A stretch of DNA of 64,000 nt. Source: Limnoperna fortunei (Eukaryota > Mollusca > Bivalvia > Mytilida > Modiolidae). The DNA is taken from positions 83,146,896 to 83,210,895 of the forward strand of contig OX104119.1 in the NCBI GenBank assembly GCA_944474755.1, written 5' to 3'. The notes under the pieces were generated by a model that searched no databases, was not told the DNA's origin, and was given only the letters and a program-made list of their open reading frames with translations. Below are positions 1 through 13,428 of this stretch, in pieces. Position 1 is the stretch's first letter; each line of letters opens with the position of its first letter. Made by a program: the position numbers and the translations under genes.

Positions 1-119
1 TATAGGTCAGTTGAATAAAATTATTTTTTATATTTGAGCTGTGTCAAATTGTTCCCAAGGTCTTCTTTGGCCAAGTCAGCTAATTATCTATATTATTTAT
101 CACTTTACAGTAAACACTG

Positions 120-290
120 AGGTTGTGGTTTCGAGCCTTCCTAGGTAGGATATGCTCGACTCCAGCCTTAATAAACTGACACGGACTGTCCGTCTCTGGT
201 CGAAGATTAGGGGCTTCTTCTCCCAATACAAACTGGACGCCTAGATACTAGTATAAACATTGCTGAAAGTGGCAATATTCCTTATTCAAA
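120..290 (+). mobile_element. tRNA-derived SINE, partial, + strand
   Basis: This matches the body and tail of the full-length SINE at 58979: a B-box-like TTTCGAGCCT, then ATGCTCGACTCCAGCCTTAA, then a divergent middle, CAAACTGGACGCC, and a degenerate GCTGAAAGTGGC. The A box and head are missing. It is considerably diverged. Confidence 0.6.
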
Positions 291-299
291 GAGACAAAC

Positions 300-510
300 G
301 GGTAACAAATTGTTTCCAATCTGAGGATCTGATTTTCGGACGGTAAACTAGCAATTGTTGTCAGGTTGGAGTCCTGCACACTTTGCCGGAAGTCGGGCTT
401 GACCTGGCAACCACAACTGATACGACAATAGTATACTACTTTTATTACCTGAGCAATAGTAGATGACTATTACATTACAGAAGCCCCGTTATCAATATCA
501 CTAAGAATAT
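300..510 (-). mobile_element. tRNA-derived SINE, degenerate, - strand
   Basis: The reverse complement shows a B-box-like GGTTGCCAGGTCAAGCCC, then AGGACTCCAACCTGACAA, which aligns with the GACTCCAATCTTAATTGACA segment of the SINE at 58979. Upstream in minus orientation is a CATCTACTATTGCTCAGGT head segment. It leads directly into the head-derived tandem array at 520-1215. Confidence 0.4.
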
Positions 511-519
511 TATTCAATC

Positions 520-1216
520 GGCCACCGAAACGCCACGATCAGTAGTAGATGACTGATACCCTTAACCACTCGTATACTGATCACTACCACACCACTAACG
601 ATATTGACTTCACTGTAAACGAGGTCTACCGTGATAGAATGTACCTTACTTTATCTACCTTAACCACTCGGCTACAGAGGCCCTGTCAATACATGTAATA
701 GTAAATCACTTACTACTCGGCTACAAGGGACCTTGTCAATAATAGGGATTCACTACAAGGGGTGCTGTTAACAATTTACCTTAACCAATCGGCTACAGAG
801 GTCCTGTCGACAGTGGTAAATCACTTACTACGTTAACCACTCTCCTACAAGGGGCTCTGTCAATAATAGTAAATCACTTCGTTAACCACTCGGCTCCATG
901 GTCCCTGACAACTATCTACCTTAAACAATCGGCTACATGGGGTGTTGTTAACAAGTTACATTAACCAATCGGCTACAGGAGGTCCTGTTATCAATCTACC
1001 TTAACCAACCTTATACAGGGGGATCCTGTTATCAATCTGCCTTAAGCAATCGGCTACAGAAGGTCTTGGTAACAATCTACCTTAACCAATCGGCTACAGG
1101 GGGTCTTGGTAACAATCTACCTTAACCAATCGGCTACAGGGGGTCTTGGTAACAATCTACCTTAAACAATCGGCTACAGAGGGTCTGGGTAACAATCTTT
1201 AACCAATCGGCTACAT
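520..1216 (-). repeat. Tandem array of SINE A-box heads, about 40-bp unit
   Basis: About 14 copies. Late copies (1034-1215) have a regular 40-bp period with TACCTTAACCAATCGGCTAC and a GGGGTCTTGGTAACAAT spacer; early copies are longer and irregular. The reverse complement of the best early copy (655-690) is GGGCCTCTGTAGCCGAGTGG followed by TTAAGGTAG, which is the A-box head of the SINE family seen at 58979. The array lies on the 5' side of a minus-strand SINE body. Regularity increases away from the body. Confidence 0.75.
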
Positions 1217-2383
1217 GGTTCCTCTTAGTTGTTGGTAAACAAATTAATATGTGACCAACACATACACTTACAAATTCCAGAAAAGGTACAACAATATTAA
1301 AACATGTATTCATATCGCGTAAAAAGCTAAAACTAAGTGTACAACAAAAAATAGATAAAAGGGTTAGGTTTAGGTGCAGGTCACGGTTCATTGCATAAGA
1401 TATTATCAAATAATGTCGTGGTCTTGTTTTGTTACCAAAATGTATCTGTGTATATTACTGCATGCCCATTTTATGCTAATAGATCATATTTTTAACGAAA
1501 TGATCGAAATCAGCTATTTTCTGTTAGAAAATTGAGCAAATCATTAGCAAAAAAAATTCTGACAATGTAACTCTATATGGCTTATTTATTTGTTTTGCAA
1601 CAGAAAAACACTGGTTAAATACCTGTCATCCATCCCGTGTTCACACAACGTCGTTGATTTAAATTGATTAAAGAGATGTAATGCTAGGCGTCGTGTGGTC
1701 TAATTTGCATTCTCTGAGGTTTTAATACTCTAACAAAGATGACACCTATGATTATATGTATTTCTTTTCTATAAATACGAGACTTTCGAACGACACTTAA
1801 AATGTTAAATGCATTGCATTCATCATAGATAAACTACAACTGGACCATACTACTATATAAGGGGGAACTCGACACTACAACTGGACCATACTACTATATT
1901 AGGGGGAACTCGACACCTAGTTATAAGACTTATAATGCTACTTTTGCTCAGGGAAACATATACTATGTATACTTAAAGTACGTGTGGAGTTTTTTGCCTT
2001 GACAAATGAAAACTGCCTACTGTGTGTGGTCGAGCTTATGGTCGTCTTGTAGATTCAAAATGGGGCGAACTGAAATCAACACTTATTTTCCACAGTTAAT
2101 CGACGTTTTGGAATGCGGGTTTTTTCATTTTGATTGGTCGATTTTCCATAGTACATTTGACCTAAATTAGAACGGAAGTGTAAGTTAGAAAGAATCGATT
2201 GTAAACAACGCAATGTCTCTTTAGTAACAGAATGGCTGACTTACTATGCAAAATTCCCGTAACAAAAGTAAACGACGATTTGTGATATGTAAAACAAAGG
2301 CATAGTATGAAATATGGACAGGTTATCGCGGGAAAATTTTTTCTATTGGATTTTCGTAATACAAAGGTACAATAAGTAATAAT
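1217..2383. other. Non-coding sequence with one 41-bp direct duplication
   Basis: AT-rich DNA with no supported gene. At 1833-1914 a 41-bp segment beginning ACTACAACTGGACCATACTA is present twice in tandem with a single mismatch. Confidence 0.6.
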
Positions 2384-2520
2384 AAACAGATATATCATGT
2401 CTAGGAGGGGTATTTGTGAAAAATACCAGTCGAGAGATGAAATATTTCCCGAGTCGTTATTTGATTCTTGAGACTGGTATTTTTCACAAATACCCCTCCC
2501 AGACATGATTTATCTGTTTT
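2384..2520. repeat. Foldback (inverted-repeat) element, 48-bp arms
   Basis: The arms 2384-2431 and 2472-2520 are near-perfect reverse complements, including GAGGGGTATTTGTGAAAAAT, around a 40-bp loop. Short TTTTGATTGGTC-type inverted repeats at 2128-2141 and 2811-2823 might mark a larger element of about 700 bp, but they are only about 12 bp long. No transposase frame is visible. It is probably a MITE or foldback transposon remnant. Confidence 0.6.
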
Positions 2521-5126
2521 TGATTACACCGAATATCATGATTTCAAAGAGCGGTGATACTTGACCACTTGCGTGCTGTTTGTTGACTATTTACTATCGG
2601 AACGTTTCCAGTTTTCAAAATCGATTATTCATGTTACGTTTACTTTGAGATAAAAGTCAAAACTTCAGAATGAATATTTCCATGATAATAATATGCGAGG
2701 GTTAGTTTTAAGCAAATACCACGGAACAGAGGGTAATTTTTTTTGCCGAATACTCTGGTGATGACGAAATCGTTGCAAAATCAGGGAATGTGCAAAAATA
2801 CACTGTCTATTGACCAATCAAAAGCCAGCATTTTTATATGAGGTGTTATTATATAAAAAAAATGCAAGCTAGCAACTGAGCGCTCGGTGTTATGACTTGT
2901 ACTATAGCATATAATGTCCCTGCTTTGCTTTATAGCGAGACTATAAATACGCATAAGAATGTTAACCTTTTACATGTCCCTTGAGAGTATTCTTGACGCA
3001 AATCCTAACATATAGGTAGTCTAAACTTTTAACTAATTTTTGACATTAAAATTTCATCACAAGTGTTTTTTAATGTCAGTATCCAGGGTAATTACACTTT
3101 TCCCATACAGAATGTTGTTTACTTTTTAAGTTTTAATTATTTTTGTTGACGTATTATTGCTTTTGGTTGACGTAGTTTATGAGTAATTCTGTTTTAAATT
3201 GATAAGTAATAAGATTTTACTTGACACGGTACAGGTGTATTAGATTTATTGGTTACACTCGGCATCAACTTTTAGTGCGGACGTAATAAAATCTGATCTT
3301 AATAACTCTATTATCATTTTTTTTACTTATTATAAGATAACTTTTTGTTAACCAGTTGTACGAGTGAATAATTTAAGTATAACAGTTTCAGCATTATTGT
3401 CAATTTTGTTTAATTGTATCCCTTATTAATTTATGATATTTTTCTCAGGTTTAACCGATAAGATTATTGATATCAGATGCATAATGTATAAAAAAAATCT
3501 CCTCCTTACTTCATAGACCTCCTTGTTTTAAATACGATCTATGGCGTGCAATCGTCACACAAACTTGAGTTTCCGCACAGTAAATCTGTAATGCTCAATT
3601 TGTGTTTTCATACGTAAAATGTAGTACGCGCGGGTGTATCGCAGGCTTTTCTATGTAGATTCTTTAATTTAACTGTTGGTAATAACTGTTTTGCGTTTGC
3701 GTAATTGTCGTTCACGATCTCCAGTCATTTTTGTTTTCGTGCACGTTTTTCTCAGTTAATAAGGGACTGACTTTTATCATATTGCTATAAGATTTTGTTA
3801 CTATTGTGGTTATTTATTTATTGTGAATAGCTATTTTAAAATACAGCCTCTCAGACCAGCGAGTCTCCAAATAACGTGGTTGAATACAAGCTTTGTTCAC
3901 TGTAATAAGGGGTTCTGGAATGGAAGCATTGCGTTTCTATACCATATAAACTTTACACTTAATTGTCGATGTCTCGAAGCATCGCGCTATTAGACAACTA
4001 TCCCGGTAATATATATTAGTTTATAAAGGAATGTCATACAGGACATAGGTTGTAGGAACCACGATGTTATATATTGTGGATTATTATATTGGTTTTTACA
4101 AACTGATATAGTGACTATCGATGTTGTCGGTGTTGTGTTATTATGTATATCGTAAAATAGGTCATAAGCAAAAAGCTAATAAAGTAACTCGATGGGTGTC
4201 TATTTAGAGGCAGGCACTGATAACACGTCCGGAGCCCCTGAGTTCAGGTTACTTACTTTGTTTGTTCTTGTTTCGTGTGGTGTATGTTTTTTTTTATAGT
4301 TTGTAGCAAATTGTTTAGTAGAACAGTTGTATTAGCGTTGACCTCGAGATCTTAATATAAACTGGCCTAGGTGCCATAAACCTAATCTTTGTTGAGATTT
4401 TTTTTATTCTCGATTTCATCCAATGGAATTTTTTGATTTCCTCTGTTGTAATGGTATTTGAGGAAATTCTCATGCTAAGAAAACCATTTTTTTTTCTTAA
4501 AAAGGTTTAATGGGTTAATGAACAAACAACACGCCCAGACCGCTCGGTGATGTAAAATAAGGCAAGACACGTTGCACTATTTGATATGTCAAAACTTTAA
4601 TAATGGTTACAAATGGTATTCGTCTACAGTAAAAAAAATGGCTGGATTTGCATGGTTTTTACACCTCAAACAATTACATAACAAGAAGATTTTGGCTGAT
4701 CTTTCATTTTCTTGCACTTTAAATCTGACGGACCGGTCGATTTTAATTGTATATCTGTTAGAAATCTAATTTTGACTTCAATTTAAATATTGGTCGATAG
4801 ATTCTAATTCTCATTTATGGTAAAGCGGACGTCCTTGAATATACTCGTTAACGGTTTTGGACTCGGACAACAATTTACTGCAAGACAAGTTAAATTTCCA
4901 TATTAAACACTGTATTCAACCTTGAAAACAGTCTTTAAAAATAGCTACATCAAGAACTACCAATGCTGAAACAGCTGCACATGTCTTTCATATATCGTCT
5001 GTCATGTCTGTTTAAACATGCCTTACAGTAAAATTCTAGCGAAACACAGAAATGTAAGCGAATTTCGATGTATTTGGTAATGGAAACCATTTATATATCA
5101 ATAATAATAAGTCTTGTCATAAATTT
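2521..5126. other. Non-coding AT-rich sequence
   Basis: I see no supportable gene, RNA or mobile element here. ORFs are at most about 65 codons and have no recognisable motifs. Confidence 0.6.
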
Positions 5127-5266
5127 TAATAATATAGGGTTATTGCATGAATATTGGGAAATATTGTTCCAAGCAAGTGTTATATTGCACGAGCTTGCGA
5201 GTGCAATATAGCATCTTGCGAGGGACAATATTTTCCAATATTCATGCAATAACCCTTTTATTATAT
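5127..5266. repeat. Nested foldback element (MITE-like)
   Basis: Outer arms 5127-5170 and 5223-5266 are inverted copies containing GGGTTATTGCATGAATATTG. Inside them a second hairpin, TATATTGCAC / GTGCAATATA, lies at 5181-5210. The overlapping ORFs on both strands are consequences of the palindrome, not genes. Confidence 0.65.
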
Positions 5267-6812
5267 AGTAATATTTTTTGTGTGCTTTTAAGTGATTATT
5301 CGTTATCTTTGCTATTTTGTAATATTTTACTAGGTCCAATATTATCATATTTTCACTTGGTCAATATTACAGATATATATTTTGATGTAGATTTACATAT
5401 GATAAAAACAGATTTTTTTTTCAATTTTGTGTTTTTATTTGTTGCTCCTTATTGTTGTGAATATATGGCCACACACTCGAATTTCGTCCATACTCGAAAT
5501 TTGGCGATTACCCTTCATTCGGCAATGTAAACAATGATCCCAAGGCTAAATTACTTTTAAAATATCTTGCATTTATTGCTCAAACCAAATGACTCCTAAA
5601 TAATTATATACAATGCGTTTCAGCGAAATTAACGTACATTAAAGCGACACACCTTCATCGCCGAAATTCGAGTGCACTACTACTAGCATAAATTCCTGCT
5701 TTGAAACGAGCCACTTGTGCACCATATTTAAATCCCGTTTTGTACAGTTTACACTTGATTTTTTTTCCTTTGTTGGTCTATGAAATTTATTTTTATCTAC
5801 AATCGAATTCACTTCCATTTGTTCAGTTTCAAGCGGTTCTGCAAATTTTCCCCTCGAGAGGAGCATCATGTATGTCACTTTCGGCCATGTTTGTTTACCA
5901 AACAACAGTAAAATTAAAAGGCCGATGTTCGGAACACATCTGTACTTTTCCCGGAAATTGCATAAAAGGCCGAGATTCAGTGTAAAATATGAAAATATAC
6001 TGCACTTTATTGCTATATGAAATACAATGGGGAAAAAATATTACTATATAATAAAATGAATTACAACCTTGTTAAACCCTCAACAGGTTAGTATTACTGA
6101 ATATATTTCAACTGTATCTACCTTGTGGCGCCACCAGTCGTAGACTATCTTCCAGCTAATTCTCTGTTGTTTTCCGTCAGTATTATACACGAGTTTGAAA
6201 CAAATGTATTATCTTGGAACCGAGCTGCGGTGGTTAACTAATCAAAAAAGGTCTCGACTGTTCTCTGCTAAATTATATAAACATTGCTGGTATAAACGAA
6301 ATGCTTATAACGTTATAGTGTCACCTTAACTTAACATACATGTCCGGCTCACTGTTCATGTAATAATGTATTTATTTGTTTATTTTTAAATAGACAACCA
6401 CCGTTAATTGTTATCAAGTATATAAAATACATTAACAAAGAACTTTGTTTTATTGACTTGCCATTTTAAGATTGTCAGTAATAGTGTGTACCTCATAGGA
6501 CGTGGGAGGCCGTGGGTAATAAAGCAAACGGACGCATTATTTGTTTATCGCAATCCAATTATTTCTCTACGAATGCCATAAACAAGGTGTATACTCTTCT
6601 CAAACTGTCGAACCACGTGAGCATTTTCGCCAAAAGCATTTAGATTAATTTTGTATAGTCAGTATAACAGTAATTTGCAGTTTTATTGAAGTAAATTATG
6701 CAAACTTTTATTGACTAACAACAGAATATAAGGCTTGATGTAATTAAAACTGCCAGAACAATACCCAAATACTAAACTACCCCAATATGACTCATATCCG
6801 TCCAATATACTG
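5267..6812. other. Non-coding sequence
   Basis: Short opposing ORFs at 5639-5985 have no recognised motif. No repeat or RNA gene was identified. Confidence 0.5.
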
Positions 6813-8602
6813 AATTGGCCGAGTACCGAATACCAAACTACGCAATTGTGGCGTGTATAGTTATTGGCCGAGTACCAAATACCAAACTATGCCATTGTGA
6901 CATGTGTATAGTTATTGGCCGAGTACCAAATACCAAACTACGCCATTGTGACGTGTATAGTTATTGGCCGAGTACCAAATACCAATCTACGTCATTGTGA
7001 CATGTGTATAGTTATTGGCCGAGTACCAAATACCAAACTACGCCACTGTGACATGTGTATAGGTATTGGCCGAGTACCAAATACCAATCTACGCCATTGT
7101 GACGTGTATAGTTATTGGCCGAGTACCAAATACCAAACTACGCCACTGTGACATGTGTATAGTTATTGGCCGAGTACCAAATACCAAACTACGCCACTGT
7201 GACATGTGTATAGTTATTGGCCGAGTACCAAATACCAAACTACGCCACTGTGACATGTGTATAGTTATTGGCCGAGTACCAAATACCAAACTACGCCATT
7301 GTGACATGTGTATAGTTATTAGCCGAGTACCAAATACCAAACTACGCCATTGTGACGTGTATAGTTATTGGCCGAGTACCAAATACCAAACTACGCCACT
7401 GTGACATGTGTATAGTTATTGGCCGAGTACCAAATACTAAACTACGCTATTGTGACATGTATAGTTATTTGGCCGAGTACCAAATACCAAACTACGCCAT
7501 TGTGACATGTGTATAGTTATTGGCCGAGTACCAAATACCAAACTACGCCATTGTGACATGTGTATAGTTATTGGCCGAGTACCAAATACCAATCTACGTC
7601 ATTGTGACGTGTTTATAGTTATTGGCCTAGTACCAAATACCAAACTACGCCATTGTGACGTGTGTATAGTTATTGGCCGAGTACCAAATACCAAACTACG
7701 CCATTGTGACATGTGTATAGTTATTGGCCGAGTACCAAATACCAATCTACGCCATTGTGACATGTGTATAGTTATTGACCGAGTACCAAATACCAATCTA
7801 CGCCATTGTGGCATGTGTATAGTTATTGGCCGAGTACCAAATACCAAACTACACCACTGTGACATGTGTATAGTTATTGGCCGAGTACCAAATACCAAAC
7901 TACGCCATTGTGACATGTGTATAGTTATTGGCCGAGTACCAAATACCAAACTACGCCACTGTGACATGTGTATAGTTATTGGCCGAGTACCAAATACCAA
8001 ACTACGCCATTGTGACATGTGTATAGTTATTGGCCGAGTACCAAATACCAAACTACGCCATTGTGACATGTGTATAGTTATTGGCCGAGTACCAAATACC
8101 AATCTACGCCATTGTGGCATGTGTATAGTTATTGGCCGAGTACCAAATACCAAACTACACCACTGTGACATGTGTATAGTTATTGGCCGAGTACCAAATA
8201 CCAAACTACGCCATTGTGACATGTGTATAGTTATTGGCCGAGTACCAAATACCAAACTACGCCACTGTGACATGTGTATAGTTATTGGCCGAGTACCAAA
8301 TACCAAACTACGCCATTGTGACATGTGTATAGTTATTGGCCGAGTACCAAATACCAAACTACGCCATTGTGACATGTGTATAGTTATTGGCCGAGTACCA
8401 AATACCAAACTACGCCACTGTGACATGTGTATAGTTATTGGCCGAGTACCAAATACCAAACTACGCCATTGTGACATGTGTATAGTTATTGGCCGAGTAC
8501 CAAATACCAAACTACGCCATTGTGACATGTGTATAGTTATTGGCTGAGTACCAAATACCAAACTACGCCACTGTGACATTTGTATAGTTTTTTGGCCGAG
8601 TA
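6813..8602. repeat. 51-bp satellite, about 35 copies
   Basis: The tandem unit contains GGCCGAGTACCAAATACCAA, then ACTACGCCATTGTGACATGT and GTATAGTTATT. Most copies are 51 bp; some early copies are 49 bp through loss of TG after GACG. Because 51 is a multiple of three and the unit lacks stops in two frames, long open frames appear on both strands (346 codons + and 326 codons -). They encode 17-residue repeats and are not genes. A higher-order period of 306 bp (six units) is visible: the variant pair ATTGTGGCATG then CTACACCACTG recurs at about 7801 and 8107. Confidence 0.95.
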
Positions 8603-11384
8603 AAAAAGCTAAAAATGCGGCAATAGTTTAAAACATCATTAAAAACTTCTTTACAAAACAAATTCCAAACATGTCTTCTTAGATTAATAGATATAAACCA
8701 AAGAAATAAAAATTATAAGATTATTAATAAATCATGCACAGTTGGAAACACCCGATTAAGAATAAATTAGAACCGTTAGATATGTTTTGAAGCATTACAC
8801 TGGATACCTGCTGTCCTGTAACAAAACAAAAACACACCAGTACATTAAGCCGGAGCGTCATCGTTTACAAACCAATGAAACCTTCATACAGAGGAATAAC
8901 TTAAACTTATTTTAAGCAAAACACTTTGATACGTAATAGTAAACTGTGTTGCGCAAACGCGAATTCAATAGTATCACCAAACGTTAAACGATAGTTAATT
9001 GTCCTCCTAAATTATAGCCATCATTGAGAAAGTCGTTAAAATCTATTTAGCTTTATTACATTTTCTAAAAATTACTTTGTTAATGTATTAGATAAGTTCC
9101 AAATCTATCAAAACTATTACCTTATCTGACAAAGCATTATTTGTCTTTAAACAAGTATAACATGTGCTGGGAATGTGTCTAAACACTCCACAGAGATATG
9201 TCTGATACAGTCATACCAGCTGAGTCTGGTGTACGTTTATACTTGTTAAATATTGAAAAAGACGTTTTAATAACATATCATTTGTATTAATCAGTTTATT
9301 GTCCTTTGTAAACTTAAGTGGTGTACATTAAGTTCAAGTTAAGTGTTTCATTCCAATTTTGCCTCTAGTATTTTTGTTGAGATTTGACGCCGCCTTCAGC
9401 GAGTTTTGTTTTACCTATATTATGACGTACATTTGGCTTTGGGGATGTACACCAGAGAGCGCTGAAAGATCCTGACATTCGGCAAATCTTGTCCATTGCA
9501 TGTAAGTTTCAATCGAATTTTCTGAGCTCAGGAGTGAACTTACAACCTCTATGTTAATATCCTGTTGATACATACGCGGTGACCACATGTAACTGTCTAG
9601 CTAATTCCTTTATTGAATATGCAAAACAGTTTTTTTCTGAAACAATCATGTAAAAAACAATTAAGAATATTAGTCAATATGATTGGCGTTATTATATGTG
9701 GCGAACTGATTTACGTAACTTTGTATATTCTTTTTATACATGAACATCTAAGCGTTCGATTGAGAAGGTCTTGCGGAAATAAGAGCTGCAATTTTATTGG
9801 TTCGACATTTATTGGCACAACCACGTGGGCACAACTATATTTATATATAAATAATATAACATACGAGGGGTTACATGAGATCTTAACGACATTAAATAAT
9901 TGTGTAAAAGTCCTTTCCTCGAGGGGTGAAAAATTACAACTCTATTTCAGGGTCCGATGACTTTTATTAACAGATGTTCACAGTATATAAATGTTAATGA
10001 TGATTATGATGATAGCCCTGTAATAACAAATATACAACATAAAATGCAATAACAATCTTAAATCCATGCCATGCCAAAAGTTTCATTTGCATCTACTAGA
10101 TTGTAAATAATAAAACAAAAAAATAGCATCACATTGTCTAGAAGCGAAATATCTAGTTTCAAATGATTAACTAAAAATTATTCGTTAACTGATTCGTTAA
10201 CCAATTTTACTCGTAATTACTATGAATATTAAAACATGTATAAAACTTGCATTTACATGACATACAAATTAAAATATGTGATATGAAACATAAGCGAAGC
10301 TACATACATAGTTAAATGCGGTAAGCATATAAACAAAGCTAATAAACAAAGCAAAGCGATAAGAAAACAAATCACACTTTGCTTACCTCACATATCGTGC
10401 AAGTGGCAAATAATCAATATTTATTAACTAGGTTCGTCACCTCGTCCTGTGAACCTGTACAACAAAAAAAAATACAAATATACACCTCTGTAACCTAATA
10501 ATTAAGGAGTGTAAAACATATCTGAATTTCACATAAACTTTGTATACTCCTAGTTTAAAATTCGAACTTTAACAACTCGTACATCTCAAGCGCAAATTAA
10601 TCATGCACTCATAAGCTGGTTTGCTAGTTTAATAAAAGTTTAGTATATAGTTCTAGATAAAGATACAATGAACTAACTAGATTTATTAATATTAAAAAGT
10701 TATTTAGGCAAACCAGATAAACTTACGCTCACGCATTCATTCGCGACTTTCATGCTAAATGGTAAATTAATTATTACTGTTAAAAGATTTTCTATTATGG
10801 AGAGAAATGTGAAATAACCAACCTGAATCAAATGAATGTTGCACAAAAATGTGTAGTTAAATTTCAGTAGTACAACGTATTAGTTGCAGAAAGATTTCAA
10901 CCTGCTACCACCAGGAATAACTATTCGATTGCCCTAAACTGGATTGAACAAAAGAAATAAACCGCCAAAACTATCAACCAATGAAATGTTAGACAACTGA
11001 ACCATGAAATAAAGAACCTAATCACTAATGATGAGATAGTAGAATACAGTGCAGTCTTCTAATAACAATTACATGTAGATATATAAAATACACTCAATCA
11101 GCGATTAAATCCAACTCAAATCAAAGCATACTAACTGCAGATTTAAATTATGCAATTCTTTATTTAATAATCAATTTAAATTCATATTTACAGTGTATGC
11201 GTCAACAAAGACCTTCATGGTTCTATCACCATAAAGGTGCACATAAAAGGAGTGAAAATTCTCCTGATTTTAAAGAGAAATTTGCTCAAGATATCTAGTA
11301 ATCGCTAGGAATCGGCTGAACATAGACCACTATTAATACAAACAAATATAAGACGCTCTTGACCCAACCCCTCCACACAAACAT

Positions 11385-11385
<1 letters not shown>
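8603..11385. other. Non-coding AT-rich sequence
   Basis: The longest ORF, 9613-9960 (+, 115 codons), has no recognised domain and ordinary AT-rich composition; I treat it as chance. No repeats of note. Confidence 0.5.
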
Positions 11386-11465
<80 letters not shown>

Positions 11466-11518
11466 ATGAATGAATGAATGAATGAATGAATGAATGAATG
11501 AATGAATGAATGAATGAA

Positions 11519-11549
<31 letters not shown>

Positions 11550-11554
11550 ATACA

Positions 11555-11593
<39 letters not shown>

Positions 11594-11594
11594 A
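11386..11594. repeat. Compound tetranucleotide microsatellite (TAAA)n-(TGAA)n-(TAAA)n
   Basis: A run of TAAA repeats changes to a TGAA block at about 11466-11518 (about 13 units) and then returns to TAAA with one interrupted unit (TACA). The minus-strand ORFs of Leu-Phe-Ile-Tyr repeats are artefacts of the repeat. Confidence 0.98.
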
Positions 11595-12756
11595 ATTAAT
11601 GGCCACCTTGATCTAGCTGAAAAATTACGTTCAAACAACCTTTTAATAAATCGTGCATACTTTTGGTATTAGTGAATGTTTCCTAGTTTCATTGAACTTT
11701 TTCAGATTAAAATAATCTGTGGATCATTTTCACAATATGTCATGCATTTCTGATTTATATTTTCTATGAATCACCATTCCATTGATATAGTAACAACCAG
11801 GTGATTACGTCACGATAATTTGGACATAGTATAGCAATTTTTCAAAATAAATTTTATTGGATTTCTACTGACAGTGATTAACAGTTATCAGATACAATTA
11901 GGGTGGTTCTGCTTTCACTAATTGCAACAATTTGTATAACTACATTGCACCACGTGATACCAAATTCCAAAATTGTAGACTATAAAGACAAAATGGTAGT
12001 TTGACATTATCAATTAAAAGTCATTACATGTTGCTAACACTGTTTACACTTTGAACATTTTAAGTGTTCCGTGCATGCTGTAGATATAGAACTGACATGA
12101 AACAAACATACAATACTACAGAGAAGAGTATCTATTTGGTAGAATATAAACAATCGTTTGTTGAAATGTGTGTAATCAATGATCTCTACATTCAATTTTG
12201 AACTATTGTTTTATGTATTGTCAAATTTTAACTTTAAACACTGACAAAAAATATATCCAAGTATAATTTAATGCTAATTTGAAAGGCGCTATTTCTGTCT
12301 AGTTAACTAATATTATTGTCTGTCGAACTGCAATGTCGTGACACAAGATTGATCTTTGAGTTAAAGAGTTTTGGTTCTATTCTATTTTGGCACGTAAAGT
12401 GCCTCGTGTAACTGGTAGCCACGTGATTTTATCTGGTGTAAAGCTGTCAGCTATTAATTATTTGTGCGCACCTGCTAATAACATAACACAGCTGTTTCCT
12501 ACAGCTCTAGCAGTTCATTTTATAAACTGCACGCTTTTTAAATTATGCACAATCGGGGATTTTCTCCGGGTAATCTGGCTTTTGGTCCTTGCTCCTCGGG
12601 TAATTCGGCTCTTGGTCCTTGCTCCTCAGTCGCTTTGAGGGGCTTTAATGGTCCATGTTTCGCGGTTGTTATTGAGCTGTGTTGTTCTGTGCTGCCCAGT
12701 TGTCTTAAGATGTTGATTATCGATTCTTTCACTTCATGTTGTGTCTGTTTCAGTCT
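11595..12756. other. Non-coding sequence; flank of 24-bp array is locally GC-richer
   Basis: The stretch 12540-12740, read on the - strand, is open and continues the repeat frame of the adjacent array. It encodes a Lys/Gln/Glu-rich segment with EEQGP duplicated. There is no recognised domain, so a small coding exon here is possible but unsupported. Confidence 0.4.
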
Positions 12757-13428
12757 GTGTCCCCTATCCCTGTCGTCTATGTGTCCCCTATTCCTGTCGT
12801 CTATGTGTCCCCTATCCCTGTCGTCTATGTGTCCCCTATCCCTGTCGTCTATGTGTCCCCTATCCCTGTCGTCTATGTGTCCCCTATCCCTGTCGTCTAT
12901 GTGTCCCCTATCCCTGTCGTCTATGTGTCCCCTATCCCTGTCGTCTATGTGTCCCCTATCCCTGTCGTCTATGTGTCCCCTATCCCTGTCGTCTATGTGT
13001 CCCCTATCCCTGTCGTCTATGTGTCCCCTATCCCTGTCGTCTATGTGTCCCCTATCCCTGTCGTCTATGTGTCCCCTATCCCTGTCGTCTATGTGTCCCC
13101 TATCCCTGTCGTCTATGTGTCCCCTATCCCTGTCGTCTATGTGTCCCCTATCCCTGTCGTCTATGTGTCCCCTATCCCTGTCGTCTATGTGTCCCCTATC
13201 CCTGTCGTCTATGTGTCCCCTATCCCTGTCGTCTATGTGTCCCCTATCCCTGTCGTCTATGTGTCCCCTATCCCTGTCGTCTATGTGTCCCCTATCCCTG
13301 TCGTCTATGTGTCCCCTATCCCTGTCGTCTATGTGTCCCCTATCCCTGTCGTCTATGTGTCCCCTATCCCTGTCGTCTATGTGTCCCCTATCCCTGTCGT
13401 CTATGTGTCCCCTATCCCTGTCGTCTAT
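12757..13428. repeat. 24-bp minisatellite, 28 copies, almost identical
   Basis: The unit is GTGTCCCCTATCCCTGTCGT plus CTAT. There are exactly 28 full copies in 672 bp. The only variant I see is in the second copy (TATTCC for TATCCC). Such homogeneity implies recent expansion or strong homogenisation. All three + frames and one - frame (octapeptide HIDDRDRG) stay open because the unit is a multiple of three without stops, which explains four long overlapping ORFs. Confidence 0.97.

Noticed and set aside
2128..2823. A 700-bp transposon bounded by TTTTGATTGGTC
   Set aside because: The inverted ends are only about 12 bp and resemble a common CCAAT-type motif; no target-site duplication was seen. 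Kept only as a remark on the internal hairpin.
7507..8579. 346- and 326-codon ORFs on opposite strands as repeat-protein genes
   Set aside because: Both exist only because the 51-bp satellite unit is a multiple of three and lacks stops. There is no non-repetitive coding context, and some nearby units are 49 bp and break the frame.
9613..9960. 115-codon ORF as a gene
   Set aside because: No domain, signal peptide or splice context recognised; length is within chance for a 64-kb window in six frames.
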